Positions 44,803 through 54,905 of a stretch of 63,248 nucleotides of DNA are shown piece after piece. This DNA is from Chara braunii (lineage: Eukaryota > Streptophyta > Charophyceae > Charales > Characeae), in the NCBI GenBank assembly GCA_003427395.1, contig BFEA01000501.1, positions 621,213-684,460 of the forward strand, in the 5' to 3' direction. Position 1 is the stretch's first letter; each line of letters begins with the position of its first letter. The notes below the pieces were generated by a model. It made no database searches. It was not told the DNA's origin and worked only from the letters and a program-made list of their open reading frames with translations. A program made the translations under genes and the position numbers.

Positions 44803-45290
44803 CAGTGGTGGTCCATGGGTGCAAGTGGCATATGTGTGTTGTGGAACGAGGTTGTGAGTGTAGCGAGAGACATACCTGGTGCTTGAGGCGAACGACATTT
44901 GGCCCATATCGGCTCGTACTTCGGCAAGCTGATGACCTCACATGCGGCATGGTAGATAGGCTACGAAGGATCTGCAATTCATAGTCTGGGCGCAGGGAGC
45001 CAGATGGGATATCGACATTGGCTCTTTGATTGATGATGACTAGACCACGCCGACATTGCCATTTATGAGGTTTTTGTTGTGCTCTTGTTTAATGGAACTC
45101 GTGTGCAATTCTATTTCTGGCTCAAGGTCGCGACTATCTGATCTCATGTGAATAATGCTGTTTGATTTCTGAAAATCACTGTCGTTCATTTCCTTGCGTT
45201 TTATTTGATTTTATTATTTTTTTTATTGTTGATTATTATTATTATTATTATTTTATTATTTTATTATTTATTATTATTATTATTTGCAAA
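44803..45290 (+). repeat. Q module, copy 4, with (ATT)n tail
   Basis: Tandem to copy 3, with GAGACATACCTGGTGCTTGA, GGGCGCAGGGAGCCAG, GCGACTATCTGATC and a final (ATT)n at 45234-45282. Two separate loci carrying Q pairs suggest that the pair itself is the unit that moved. Confidence 0.65.
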
Positions 45291-45640
45291 AACAAACTCG
45301 CTTTCAGTTCTTCACTTCGCATACATGCAAAAGATGGTGAATCACACTGGAGCATAGCGCCCAACTCAAAGCTCGGAGATATGGAAACCGAGGGCACAGT
45401 TCAGATGCATACTCGCTTCCACAGGCTATGGTGCATCAACACCTACACATCACAACTCTCGTCACTTTGTCCAACGCCACTGTTCACACAGACTCAACTC
45501 TGGATCACCCTGGATATCCTACACACACTCACATTGTATCTTACACGCTCACACACACACAACTAACACTAACAGTACAACTATGGTGGTTACGGCCGTT
45601 GCTAACCTACCACCATGGCTAAGCCCCTTCTCGCCCTCTT
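45291..45640. other. No recognisable feature
   Basis: CA-rich sequence (45440-45560) similar in flavour to 3140-3345, which also follows a Q pair. No gene is supported. Confidence 0.4.
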
Positions 45641-46300
45641 CGTCCTCGGGCTCACTGCAGACCACCTCGCACAGGTCCCTCTAGCAGCGCTTCCACATGA
45701 CTCACGCAGGAATGGATGAATGGCTGGGCGCTGCCTCTTGATTTATACTTCTGCAGTTCGTTGGTCCGACCCTCTCCCATACCCGTAGTGCACACAGTAC
45801 CATGCGCCGGATGCAGTACTTGCTTTACTGGACCAGGGCAGACTGGGACGGGGACTACGGCTAGAAAAAGAGAGAGAATGAAAAGAGAAGGCTGAGAGAG
45901 AAGGAAAGAGAGAAAGGAGACGCGGTTGGACTGGCGAGAAAAGACAACAGACTGACAAATAGACAGTCAGACGGACACGCACACGCTGCACTGCGCCTAC
46001 AGCTATGACGGCTATGGCCGCAGTCACCACAAACAACTACATATATATTGCGCAGCCTTTCAGCCCACTTCTACTTTGGGCAACTGCAGACCTCCTCGCA
46101 CAAAACGCTGTGGCAGCGCTTCCGCATGGCTTACGCATCGATGAATGAATGGTGGAACACCACCTCTTGATTCATACAATTGTTCTTGGCTGGCCAAACC
46201 TCGATTCCGCTGGCTCTGAGTGTACACAGTCCCACACGGTACTTGCTGAATGGGCTAAGTGAGACTGGGACTGGGCACCGCTGACTTAGCAAAGGTGGAC
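45641..46300 (+). repeat. Two-copy direct repeat
   Basis: 45650-45862 and 46075-46290 share GCAGACC, CTCGCACA, GCAGCGCTTCC, GATGAATG, CACCTCTTGATT-like and GTGTACACAGTCCCAC-like strings in the same order, with a GGGACTGGGCAC/GGGACGGGGAC end. The units are moderately diverged; function unknown. Confidence 0.6.
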
Positions 46301-46401
46301 GTACCGCTACCCCCTTGCCTCTGGTCCGTTGTAAAGCAACGATTAAAGGGCCACTTCCGGACCTTCCCGTGGTCTGTGGACGTTACCCTTCTGCACTGTA
46401 G

Positions 46402-46485
46402 CAGCTACAACCTTGACGTTTTCAAACTGTGACAGCTACGACCTTGACGTTTTCAGACAGTAGCAGCTACGACCTTGACCTTTTT
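46402..46485. repeat. 31 bp tandem repeat, about 2.7 units
   Basis: CAGCTACRACCTTGACGTTT at 46402, 46433 and 46464, followed by a poly-T run. Confidence 0.85.
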
Positions 46486-46616
46486 TTTTTTATAGACTAT
46501 TGCAACCTTGACCTCCACGGGACAGACCTACGGTTCGAAACCCGACGGCTACACTGGCCTGCGATAAGCAAGTCAAACAAGACAAACAGACAGGACTGGT
46601 AGCGCTGGTAAACAGA

Positions 46617-46833
46617 CTGCCGCACACGCGGGGGCAGAGAGAGAGAAAGGGACAGACTGACGACGGTCTGACACACAATCTGAAGCGCGGTCAAACACAC
46701 AGTCGGACACTCAAGCAAATGAGCGAACAAGCAGATANCTGCCGCACACGCGGGGGCAGAGAGAGAGAAAGGGACAGACTGACGACGGTCTGACACACAA
46801 TCTGAAGCGCGGTCAAACACACAGTCGGACACT
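46617..46833. repeat. 95 bp exact duplication flanking a single N
   Basis: 46617-46711 and 46739-46833 are identical, and the only unknown base between them is at 46738. This suggests two contig ends that overlap but were not merged, rather than a true tandem repeat. Confidence 0.85.
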
Positions 46834-46872
46834 AAAGCAAAAGAGAGAAAAAGAAAAAAAAACAAAAAAAAA

Positions 46873-46873
<1 letters not shown>

Positions 46874-46950
<77 letters not shown>
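46874..46950. repeat. (GA)n microsatellite
   Basis: About 75 bases of AG repeats, preceded by an A-rich run. Confidence 0.95.
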
Positions 46951-46953
<3 letters not shown>

Positions 46954-47635
46954 GAGATATAGAGAAGGTGTGAAAAGGGGAGGACGAACATGCATACAAG
47001 AAAAGGAGAAGGAAGAAAGAGGAAAAGGGAGAGGAGTGAGTAACAGTCAGAAAAAGAGAGAGAGAAAAGGATCGGACAGATAGATACAAGAAATAGTCAG
47101 ACACAGATAATCAGCCAAACAGACGCAGACGGTCAAACAAGACTGATTCAGACAGACAGATACATACATACAGACATTCAGACACATATAAAGAGGAGAG
47201 CCGCCTACCTTTGATGAGGGTACTGGTATTGGGTTGCTGTGAACTACGTTGTTGAGCACTTAGTGACTAATCCCAGAAGTTGTAGTAATATGTTAGGACT
47301 GAGCATATTTGGACTTTGCATCTCTGCTCTCGAGTGTGGATTTCGTGTGATCTCTCGACCCATGTCTGTGTGTAAGTATGTACGTGAGTGAGAGGAAGAG
47401 GGATGAGGTTGATGATGTAAGGGTATGTACCTGGACTTGGCAATGGTCTAAGATAGTCAACATCTTCATTGACAAACTGATGCGATATTTTGATTCTCCG
47501 TTGGGGAAGTAGCGGTGTCGGACAGTGTCAACCTTCTGACTTTTCAGTATGACGTCGTAATCTGCGATCTGTCATTTCGCCTTTGCATGCTTACCTTCTG
47601 ATACTACTACTAGTAGTATTGATATTACTACTATT
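46951..47635. other. Purine-rich and CAGA-rich sequence with a possible diverged Q module
   Basis: 46950-47190 holds imperfect AGACAGA-type repeats. 47340-47600 has GGGTATGTACCTGGACTTGG and ends at an (ATT)n tract, as Q modules do, but the match is weak. Confidence 0.35.
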
Positions 47636-47731
47636 ATTATTTTATTATTATTATAATTATTATTATTATTATTACCATTATTACTATTATTATTATTATT
47701 ATTATTATTATTGTTATTATTATTATTATTA
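47636..47731. repeat. (ATT)n microsatellite
   Basis: ATT units with minor interruptions. Confidence 0.9.
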
Positions 47732-47969
47732 GTTGATATTCACTATTAAGACATCGGGGGGTAAGCAGGGGTTAGGAAAGGGGGTGGGGTGTTGGAGAGG
47801 AGAGAGACATTATCACTATGTGGTGGTGCCTACCTCCTCTATCCTCCCCCATTCTTTTCCCTGGCTGATCATCTCAGGTACCGATCTCTTCAGAACTATG
47901 AATTGTCTAATGATATAGTCCTATAAAGGTCCAAACGACCCATTGCATGTGTAATATGGGATTAATGAC

Positions 47970-48240
47970 GGGGCGATTGCGGGAGCTCTGCCGGAGTTCG
48001 GGAGGAACTCTAGAGGCAGGGAATCATGAGGTACGCGTGGCTTATCCCTTTCCCATATACCCTTACAGGCTACGCCCTTCTATTGGACTGACTGTATGAA
48101 TGCATGATATATTGCTTGTACTTTATTCAGGACTAAGATAATGAGAAGGGAAAAAGGATATATGATTGGAATAAGAATCCTGCCTGGTGAAATGGAAGGA
48201 ACCTAAATTAACTAAGAAAGAACCTGGGTTGTTTGGGCTT
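47970..48240 (+). repeat. HA element copy 5: head
   Basis: Head hairpin at 47986-48021: outer CTGCC/GGCAG, inner GAGTTC (47994-47999) with GAACTC (48005-48010). HA copy 6 has the inner arms exchanged (GAACTC with GAGTTC). Sequence upstream of the hairpin seen in the other heads is missing. Confidence 0.65.
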
Positions 48241-49400
48241 GAATAACAAAGTAGGGCGATGGAGGCTCATGTGTGAGCCGTCGTGCTACTTATGTATGCG
48301 CTGGCTTGATTGAGGATTGACACTTGGGTACTCATGTGTGAGTTACCTTGCTATCTGCCAGATCGACTGTCGTCGTGAAGGGCAGATGTGTCTGACAATA
48401 ACTTATGAAATTAATTAGGGACTCTCTACCGGATCGGATGTCGTCGTGACGGGAAGGGGGTCCTAACAATAACCTAGGGACTAAATTAGGTGCTCTCTAT
48501 CGCAAGCGATTGTCGTCGTGACGGAAACAGGGTACTAGCAAATACTTATGAACTAATCTACGTACTCTCTACCGGAACGACTGTCGTCGTGATGGAACGA
48601 GGGTACAAACAAATACTTATGAACTAATTCAAGTACTCTCTACCGGATCGGCTGTCGTCGTGATGGGACGAGGGTACAAACAAAATACTTATAATATTTA
48701 AGTACTCTCTACTTAAGCGGCTGTCGTCGTGAGGGGACGAGGGTACGAACAATAACTTATGAACTAATCTAAGCGCTCTTTACCAGAACGACTGTCGTCG
48801 TGAAGGGAGGAGGGTACTAACAATAACTTATGAACTAAAATAGGTACTCTCTACTGTAACGGTCGTTGTCGTGACGGGGAGGGGGTATCTGACTATAACT
48901 TATGAACTAGATTTGATACTCTCTACCGGATCGACTGTCGTTGTGAAGGGAGGAGGGTACTAACAATAACTTATGAACTGTTAGTAACTTATGAACTAAA
49001 ATAGGTACTCTCTACCGTAATGGTCGTCGTCGTGACGGGGAGGGATATCTGACTATAACTTATGAACTAGATTTAGTACTCTCTATCGGATCGACTGTCG
49101 TCGTGATGGGAGGAGGGTACTAAAAATAACTTATAAATAAAATAGGTACTCTCTACCAGATCGGTTGTTGTCGAGACGGGACAGGGGTTCTGACACTCAC
49201 TATGAAGTAACTTAGGCGCTCATGTGTGAGTTGCCTCATTACCTTACCAGATCGGTTGTCGTCGTGACGGGAAAGGATGTCTAACGTTGACTTATGAAGT
49301 AAACTAGGTACTCATGTGTGAAGTTACCTTACCATCTACCGGATCGACTGTCGTCGTGACGGGAAGAGGGGTCTGACTCTTACAAATAATAAGGAAGGCT
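48241..49400 (+). repeat. HA element copy 5: GTCGTCGTGA array
   Basis: About 15 units of 60-75 bp with a TCTCTACCGGATCG / CTGTCGTCGTGA core and linker TAACTTATGAACTAA. The ends of some units can pair, as GTACTCTC with GAGGGTAC and GGACTC with GGGGTCC, but several cannot. The case for a hairpin is therefore weaker than in the other arrays. Interspersed CTCATGTGTGAG units begin here (48264-48279, GGCTC/GAGCC). Confidence 0.7.
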
Positions 49401-50210
49401 CCAGGGAGGGTCGTCCTCTTCACACGCTTGAGTTTAAGAATGACTAATAATCTGCAAAAAGTAGGAAATCACATTTCTACTCTTCCTTTTCCTAGCTTAC
49501 TCACTTTCTGATAGTCCGACCGCCAGGCCGGTGATAGGGAGGCTTCTGTAGGAGTCATCCTATTACTTGTTTAACGGTTGGACTACTCATTACCCAAGGA
49601 AAGTAGTAGAGGGGCCTCTGTTGGGGTCTGTCTATTACTTACTTGATTCTGTACTAACTCACTAAGAGGGTACTCTTGTAGGAATACCCTAAACACTCGT
49701 CTTCTGCCAAAACTAGCACGGTCTTATGACGGACGACTTCTGGAGGGCAACAGGGTACCCTTGTTAGGATTATCCTTATGCTCCCATGAAGAGGACCTTA
49801 TCACGTGATAGCAGGAGACTCTTGTGCGGGTCGCCTATTATTCACACAGACCGTTATTGACCTCTGGGAGGAGACTGACATAAAAATCCTTCAGAATAAT
49901 ACCTAAAACAAGCAGTAGGGTGCTTCTGTAGGAGCCTCAACTATTTGTTGTAAGGAGGATACTCATGTGTGAGCTATCCTGCTACTCTGAACAAGTCTTA
50001 TATATAACATTGAGTGAGACTGAGCAGAAAGTCAACTACTCATGGGTGAGTTACTCGACTGTCTGCTTTAGCTAACCGATTGCTTGATTTTGATCAAGTA
50101 GCAAGAGATTCATGTCTGAATCGACCTACTACTTGAGTGTGTTAACACAAATAGCAGAGAAAGGAAGGAACAATGCTCCTGTTGGAGCAAGGTCTTCTTA
50201 TATGTAGGAG
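49401..50210 (+). repeat. HA element copy 5: TGTNNG-loop hairpin units
   Basis: Dispersed short hairpins with related loops: AGGGTA/TACCCT (49667-49690), GGATA-CTC/GAG-C-TATCC (49957-49979), GATTC/GAATC (50107-50122), TGCTCC/GGAGCA (50174-50189). Stem sequences differ in every unit. Confidence 0.7.
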
Positions 50211-51289
50211 AAGGGAACAAGGAAATATGTTAGGACCGCGGGAGAAAAAAACTTAAGAACCACCTCGTAGTCCATAGTTGTCCTTGGCTTTCGAATGAAA
50301 GGCCACAATGATGAGTGAGTTATGTCTCGTCTATACAAGCGCCAAAGCGGTGCACTTATCTCCAAGGGAGAAAATGCAAGGACTGAGAGTAGGGGGATTA
50401 TGAATTTCCCTAAGGACGACTTAGGACACAGGCATGAGGCTCCTTGAAGTGAAAGGAGAGAGTGACAGACGGCTTAGGGTAGGGTTGTGAGAGTAAAACT
50501 AGGGATAGGCCTGGGGTGTCGATCCCAGAGCTCACTACCCATGTCTAAGGGCTTGACCCTTAGATCTCAATATGTGGGGAATCGAGTGGGGGTGTTGAAT
50601 CTTTGTTGACCTGTGTGTGTGTAGGTCCGGACTCATTTTACTGCTGCATTGGAAGGAAAGGATCTACAAAAGGATCCAAATTTTTTGTTATCTCTCGATA
50701 ACAGGTCAATTGTTACCGATTCAACTTTCCCCTTTGACTTGATACCCACCTCTAAAGTCAAACCCTGTGGTCAGTAAATCTGTCACATTTGGTCATTGCC
50801 TAAGTGGTCTTGGTCACTCTCAAGGGTCCTTTGAAGAAATGTGAGGGGGATGGGCTTACGTCTCAAGAAAGACAAGGCTGTCATACATGGTTTGGGAAGT
50901 GAGGGACAAGGTCAATAGTTGATGGTTGACGCTGTTAGTGCATGGCATGTGAACTGTCTTTGCATTATTTTGTGAAGGTCTGCTTTGTGCGTGACTTTGG
51001 ATTGAACTGGACCCGGTCTGTTGAAGAGTCTCGGACACACAACACTTGTGAAAGTGGGAAGGGTTCTCGGCGGTAATACTTCCATATATGTCCAACTTAA
51101 CTTCTATACTATTCTGATGTTCAGCGAAGTCATAACCTGTCAAGAAAGATAAGATGCCCTTTGGTAGAAAGTTGGTTTGATATTAGTCAAAAGAATAATA
51201 CATTACGCAGTAGCGGAAATAGACTGCCTTTTAAAAGTTCGACCTGAATATCCAACGGGTCAGTTCTAGACGTCTTACCGCGCGTACCC
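50211..51289 (+). repeat. HA element copy 5: body with twin hairpins
   Basis: Twin hairpins at 50660-50677 (GGATC/GATCC) and 50686-50703 (TGTTATC, TCTC, GATAACA), in the reverse order to copies 3 and 4 as expected from orientation. Then come segments alignable with 6110-6260. Confidence 0.7.
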
Positions 51290-51560
51290 CGTTTTATGCT
51301 ACAACGATCGAGCAAAAGCCCTCGACCGACCTACCTCTACAAAGGCATGTAAAAGCCTTTGCATGTGGGCCGGTAGCTCAGCAGGGATACGCCTACCTGA
51401 GGGTGGTGACAGCCCCTCGGGTAGAGGTAAGTTGCACCTCGCGACGTCTCGACCTGTCGCAGGGCGTCATGAGAGGTATAGCACGCGCGCATGGTTGGAG
51501 TGGTGATTGATTCTTTTATCAAGAATATATCCTGCGTGACACGACCGTGAGGTTCAGTGC
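51290..51560 (+). repeat. HA element copy 5: tail module
   Basis: CTACAACGATCGAG start, CGGTAGCTCAGCAGGGATAC, hairpin CTACCTGAGGG/CCCTCGGGTAG (51393-51424), hairpin GAGGT/ACCTC (51424-51440), CCTGCGTGACACGACCGTGA end. Compared with copy 1 (CCACCT..GGG/CCC..AGGTGG), stem bases have changed on both arms. Confidence 0.75.
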
Positions 51561-51623
51561 TTCCCAACGGGGTGCGTGACCGCCGCGCGCGACACCGTTC
51601 TCCTGCAATCGCCAGATTGTGGC

Positions 51624-51628
<5 letters not shown>

Positions 51629-51700
<72 letters not shown>
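51629..51700. repeat. (CT)n microsatellite
   Basis: About 70 bases of TC repeats. Confidence 0.95.
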
Positions 51701-51702
<2 letters not shown>

Positions 51703-51779
51703 CCAGGCTGCACCCCGCCACCAAATGCTGCCAAGTTCAGTTAGCCGAGAGACCGAACGCATTCGTATCATACATGGGC

Positions 51780-51985
51780 AGCTAAGCTAAAACGAGTAAT
51801 CCGTCGCTCAGGATGAGCAATGCATTACCCAAAGGTAAGTCCCCAGCACAGCGACTGGCCGCATCCTGTCTCCATCCGTTGGCTGGGCAGCGTCGAATGA
51901 ACCGTCTACAGTAACCAGTTCGGATGCATAGCTCTTCGCAATCGCCTCCTGCCCCTGACGTCCGTGTGCAATCTCTGTCTCTTCT
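51780..51985. repeat. GATTCATTC module with a CAAAGGTAAGTCC string
   Basis: AAAGGTAAGTCCCCAGCACAG (51831) precedes a reverse copy of the dispersed motif (minus-strand TGTAGACGGTTCATTCGACG near 51912-51893), the same order as at 1113-1285. Confidence 0.5.
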
Positions 51986-51989
51986 AACT

Positions 51990-52640
51990 CTATTCTTACT
52001 TTCTTTTAAATTTAACCTTACCGCTCGCTTCGCTCCGTTTGAATACCCCTAAATCCCTTCTTCCCCTGCTCACTTTCATTCCGTAATGATTCGGATACAT
52101 TGTTATAACTCCCACTTGGCTCTCCTTCTCTGCCCGTCGATTCTCCGCACGGCCTTCACTATTCGTTGTGGCCACACCACTCCATAACTCGCGAATCTGA
52201 GCCCGCCAAATGCCTCGTAGCGCCCAAAACCCCCCGGAAAGGACCTTCACTCGCCCATTTTCGTCATGTAATGGACGAGTTAAGTGATTTTCTTCCTCCT
52301 CCATAGTCACGCCCCCGACTCTCCTCCTTCGCACCCCTTTCTCGTCTATTCTCCATATCCACTGACTTTTAGCATAGTCTGAACACAAATTCGGGGTCGC
52401 CCTAGCTAGAAACCCCGAAATCCCATCCCCCCTTATTCGTTTTCGCTAGGAGATGAGCCATTTCTACGAAGCTCACTCCGTTTTTTCCACCATCTCTGTA
52501 TCATCCGCACACGACTGCCTCCTCTACTTCCAATCTTACTAATCTAGAACTAAAACTAACACTACCATCCACTCCGTCCTCCCCGATTTTCTCAGAGTTG
52601 CCTATTTTCTCGCTTGATTTCGATAAGAATCAAGCGAGCT
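51990..52640 (-). repeat. G module, copy 1
   Basis: Minus-strand purine-rich sequence sharing order with 54360-54900: GAGGAGG stretches, a GGCGCG-like core and a GGGATTTAGGGGTATTCAAA end versus GGGGATTTTAGGGTTATTGA. A perfect 11 bp stem CTCGCTTGATT/AATCAAGCGAG lies at 52609-52638. A 130-residue frame (51996-52388) overlaps, but the other copies do not preserve it. Confidence 0.45.
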
Positions 52641-52722
52641 ATATTCTTTCTACTGCGCCCAGTTTGGTCCCCCGCCATCTCTGACTTCAAATGCACCCTG
52701 GCGCGAAATGCGTCCAGGTTCT

Positions 52723-52753
<31 letters not shown>

Positions 52754-53084
52754 GCGCTGTTTATCCCCTTCGTACCCTCTTCCACTCCGTCGGCCCCCTC
52801 TGCCAACCTCTCTCCCGCTGCCTGTGCCTTAGTGTGACCACTTCGCTGTATCACTTTGCCACGACGTTGCTTCTCCTCTCTCTCCTACGTCCCTAGCGCG
52901 AATTCGCGTCCAGGTGCACTCCCCTTTTCTCCTGTTGTTTCTGCTGCTTTTCTTCCCGTGGCGCTGTGCTCTCTTGCACTACCTCTCTCCTCTCTAGACC
53001 TTCCCTTCTCCCTTCCTATACTATCACCTTCTCTCTAGTCTGCGCTATCTCCTCCTCTGAGACGACACTGACTATTAGCAAGCG
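52641..53084. other. Pyrimidine-rich sequence with poly-T and two similar units
   Basis: GCGCGAAATGCGTCCAGG (52700) and GCGCGAATTCGCGTCCAGG (52896) are short related units. A T run of about 24 lies at 52730-52753. No gene. Confidence 0.4.
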
Positions 53085-53133
53085 GAGAGAGTTTGCCCTC
53101 TCTATTTATGCGCGTTAGCCTTGTGCAGGGGCC

Positions 53134-53165
<32 letters not shown>

Positions 53166-53183
53166 ACGGATGTCACGAAGGAC
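53085..53183 (-). ncRNA. U6 snRNA-like sequence, probable pseudogene
   Basis: On the minus strand the U6 core is clear: AAAATTGGAACGATACAGAG directly followed by AAGATTAGCATGGCCCCTGC. It includes the ACAGAG box that binds the 5' splice site and the AGATTAGC region that pairs with U4. The 5' stem-loop is shortened (GTCCTTCGTGAC). After the core the sequence departs from U6 (CAAGGCTAACGCGCA where ATGACACGCA is usual). No T-run terminator or TATA box at about -30 is seen. The core is therefore likely a retrocopy or decayed paralog, not the functional gene. Confidence 0.8.
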
Positions 53184-53224
53184 AGTACCCAGGCAGCAGT
53201 TCATGGGTGTCTCCATCGAACTAG

Positions 53225-53600
53225 GCTGCTGGTCCTCACTGCAGGTCCCGGTACCGGTACCGGGCCTCGTCCCAATAAGAAAAGAGATGAAAATAGGAAA
53301 AAAATAAAAACAAAAATTTAAAACGCAGAAAATAAAAAATAAAAAACGGATGGGGGGGGGACTGTTGGTACTCGGTCCTATCTCGCAGGCCCGCTGTCGG
53401 AACCCCCCCGCAAAAAGCCAAGGGGGATAGTCCCAAAGGACCCTCAACCCCTTGGCTCACTCCAATGCGCTCGTCCGCTGCTCTGCTGCTTGCTGCTGGC
53501 CTCGATCCCAAGATCCGCCTAGTGAAAGTCCAGTACTGTAACCTATAGGGTTAAACCCAAGCTTGGACTGGCTGCATGCCGGGCGGTATATGAATGGTAG
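53225..53600 (-). repeat. ES element tail with tRNA-Glu-like module
   Basis: On the minus strand: AGGTTACAGTACTGGACTTT and TCACTAGGCGG (Glu-UUC-like anticodon arm), GGGATCGAGGCC B-box-like, GGGGTTGAGGGTCCTTTGGG and CCCTTGGCTTTTTGCGG, a T-rich stretch and ACCGGTACCGGGACC. It is the most readable tRNA-derived tail of the ES family in the window. Confidence 0.65.
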
Positions 53601-54172
53601 CGGCAGCCAGCCTGGGTCTGCAGCAGCAGTGCTAAGGCTGCTGCGTGATCTCCCACTCAAACCCACGGCCATGTACGCACGCACATGTGGTTAGGGGCCG
53701 GATCTTGCTCGGCATGTCACACTTGTGGCCCCCATAATACCGCGCGGAGGCCACCGCTTGCGTCTACAGTGCCTACGCACCGGCCCTTGCTGTATGAAGG
53801 GGTAAATTTTTTCCTTCTGCTACCGTCGCACATGCGGCACAAGTGTGCCGCCACCTAGTAATTCCCCTATCGATGGCGCATGCCTTTTGAACGCAGGTGC
53901 ACCATGATCAATACAAAAAACCACTTATCCTAGTGTTAATCAAAGCCAGAAATTTAGTCGGCGGACTTGCCGACTCTATAGCATCAAGAATAAAAATAAT
54001 CACGCGCGCCTCAAAACTGCGCGCCCACACACACTTTGCTTCTAGTCAACCATTCAGTCAACGCGAACCAACCACAACCGCAACTTCGCACCGTATACTC
54101 AAATTCTGAACAATCGTTATTTTCTGTCACTTGCAAAAACCAGGGCGGATACCCTTGTAAGGGTATTAGCGC
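53601..54172 (-). repeat. ES element head and body
   Basis: Head on the minus strand GCTGTCGGCGCTAATACCC with hairpin GGATACCCTT, GT, AAGGGTATT (54147-54167 on the plus strand), GGTTTTTGCAAG, then a body nearly identical to 28870-29130 inverted. Together with 53225-53600 this gives one head-to-tail element of about 950 bp. Confidence 0.65.
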
Positions 54173-54359
54173 CGACAGCGCAGGTAGAAGTTGGCAGAAA
54201 GACTGGCAACAAACAACATGGGAGTGAATCCGACCTGAAAACCGCACTGGGTACGTGCGGAGCACAATTGGGGATGACAGCGGTGAGAGAGATGCGGAGG
54301 GCGCAGTGAAAGGTACACAACTCGAGCGATCCTTGACGAAATCAGCCAGGTAAAGGCCG

Positions 54360-54905
54360 GGTTCCGGGTTTTTCGAGGCGAGCGATCTCTAGTCCGGCAT
54401 TGGTTTTACCAGAATGTTAGTGGAGTTAGAGTTAGTGAGGAAAAACTCTTGCGGGGAGATGGTGGACGAGGAGGGAGTCGAAGTTGGGAAGTGTTAGTCT
54501 CTCCGATCCTTCATAGGATCGGACGGGGAGAAGTAGTGAGTGAAGGTTTCTATGTGGGGCGAATCCAAATATCAGGTTAGTTTTGGCAGAATAGAGAGGG
54601 AGGTAGAAGAGGAAAATAGTGCGCCGAGATGACGAAAGGAAAAAAGAAGAGGGGGAAGAACGAGCGTATCTCGCTCGTTTTTGCTCGGAATTGAGAAAGG
54701 GAAGAACCTATATAGGGGTTATTGATATGGGCGAATTGAATAACGAAGATGAATTTAGGAGAAGGTTAGTAGATTGTGAGTTAGTAGAAAAAGGCACTGC
54801 GCAAAGAGATGGCGGGAAGGGCTATGATAGAAATAAGAAGAACGATTTAATGAAAACGAGCGGAATAAGAGGGGATTTTAGGGTTATTGAATAGAGCGAA
54901 CCTAG
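54360..54905 (+). repeat. G module, copy 2, with two hairpins
   Basis: TCCGATCCT/AGGATCGGA (54502-54523) and AACGAGCG/CGCTCGTT (54659-54679) are perfect stems. The second stands where copy 1 has CTCGCTTGATT/AATCAAGCGAG. A 91-residue Lys/Glu-rich frame (54619-54894) is not conserved in the other copies. Confidence 0.45.

Noticed and set aside
51996-52388. 130-residue minus-strand gene
   Set aside because: Overlaps a dispersed G module whose other copies do not keep the frame, and no domain is seen.
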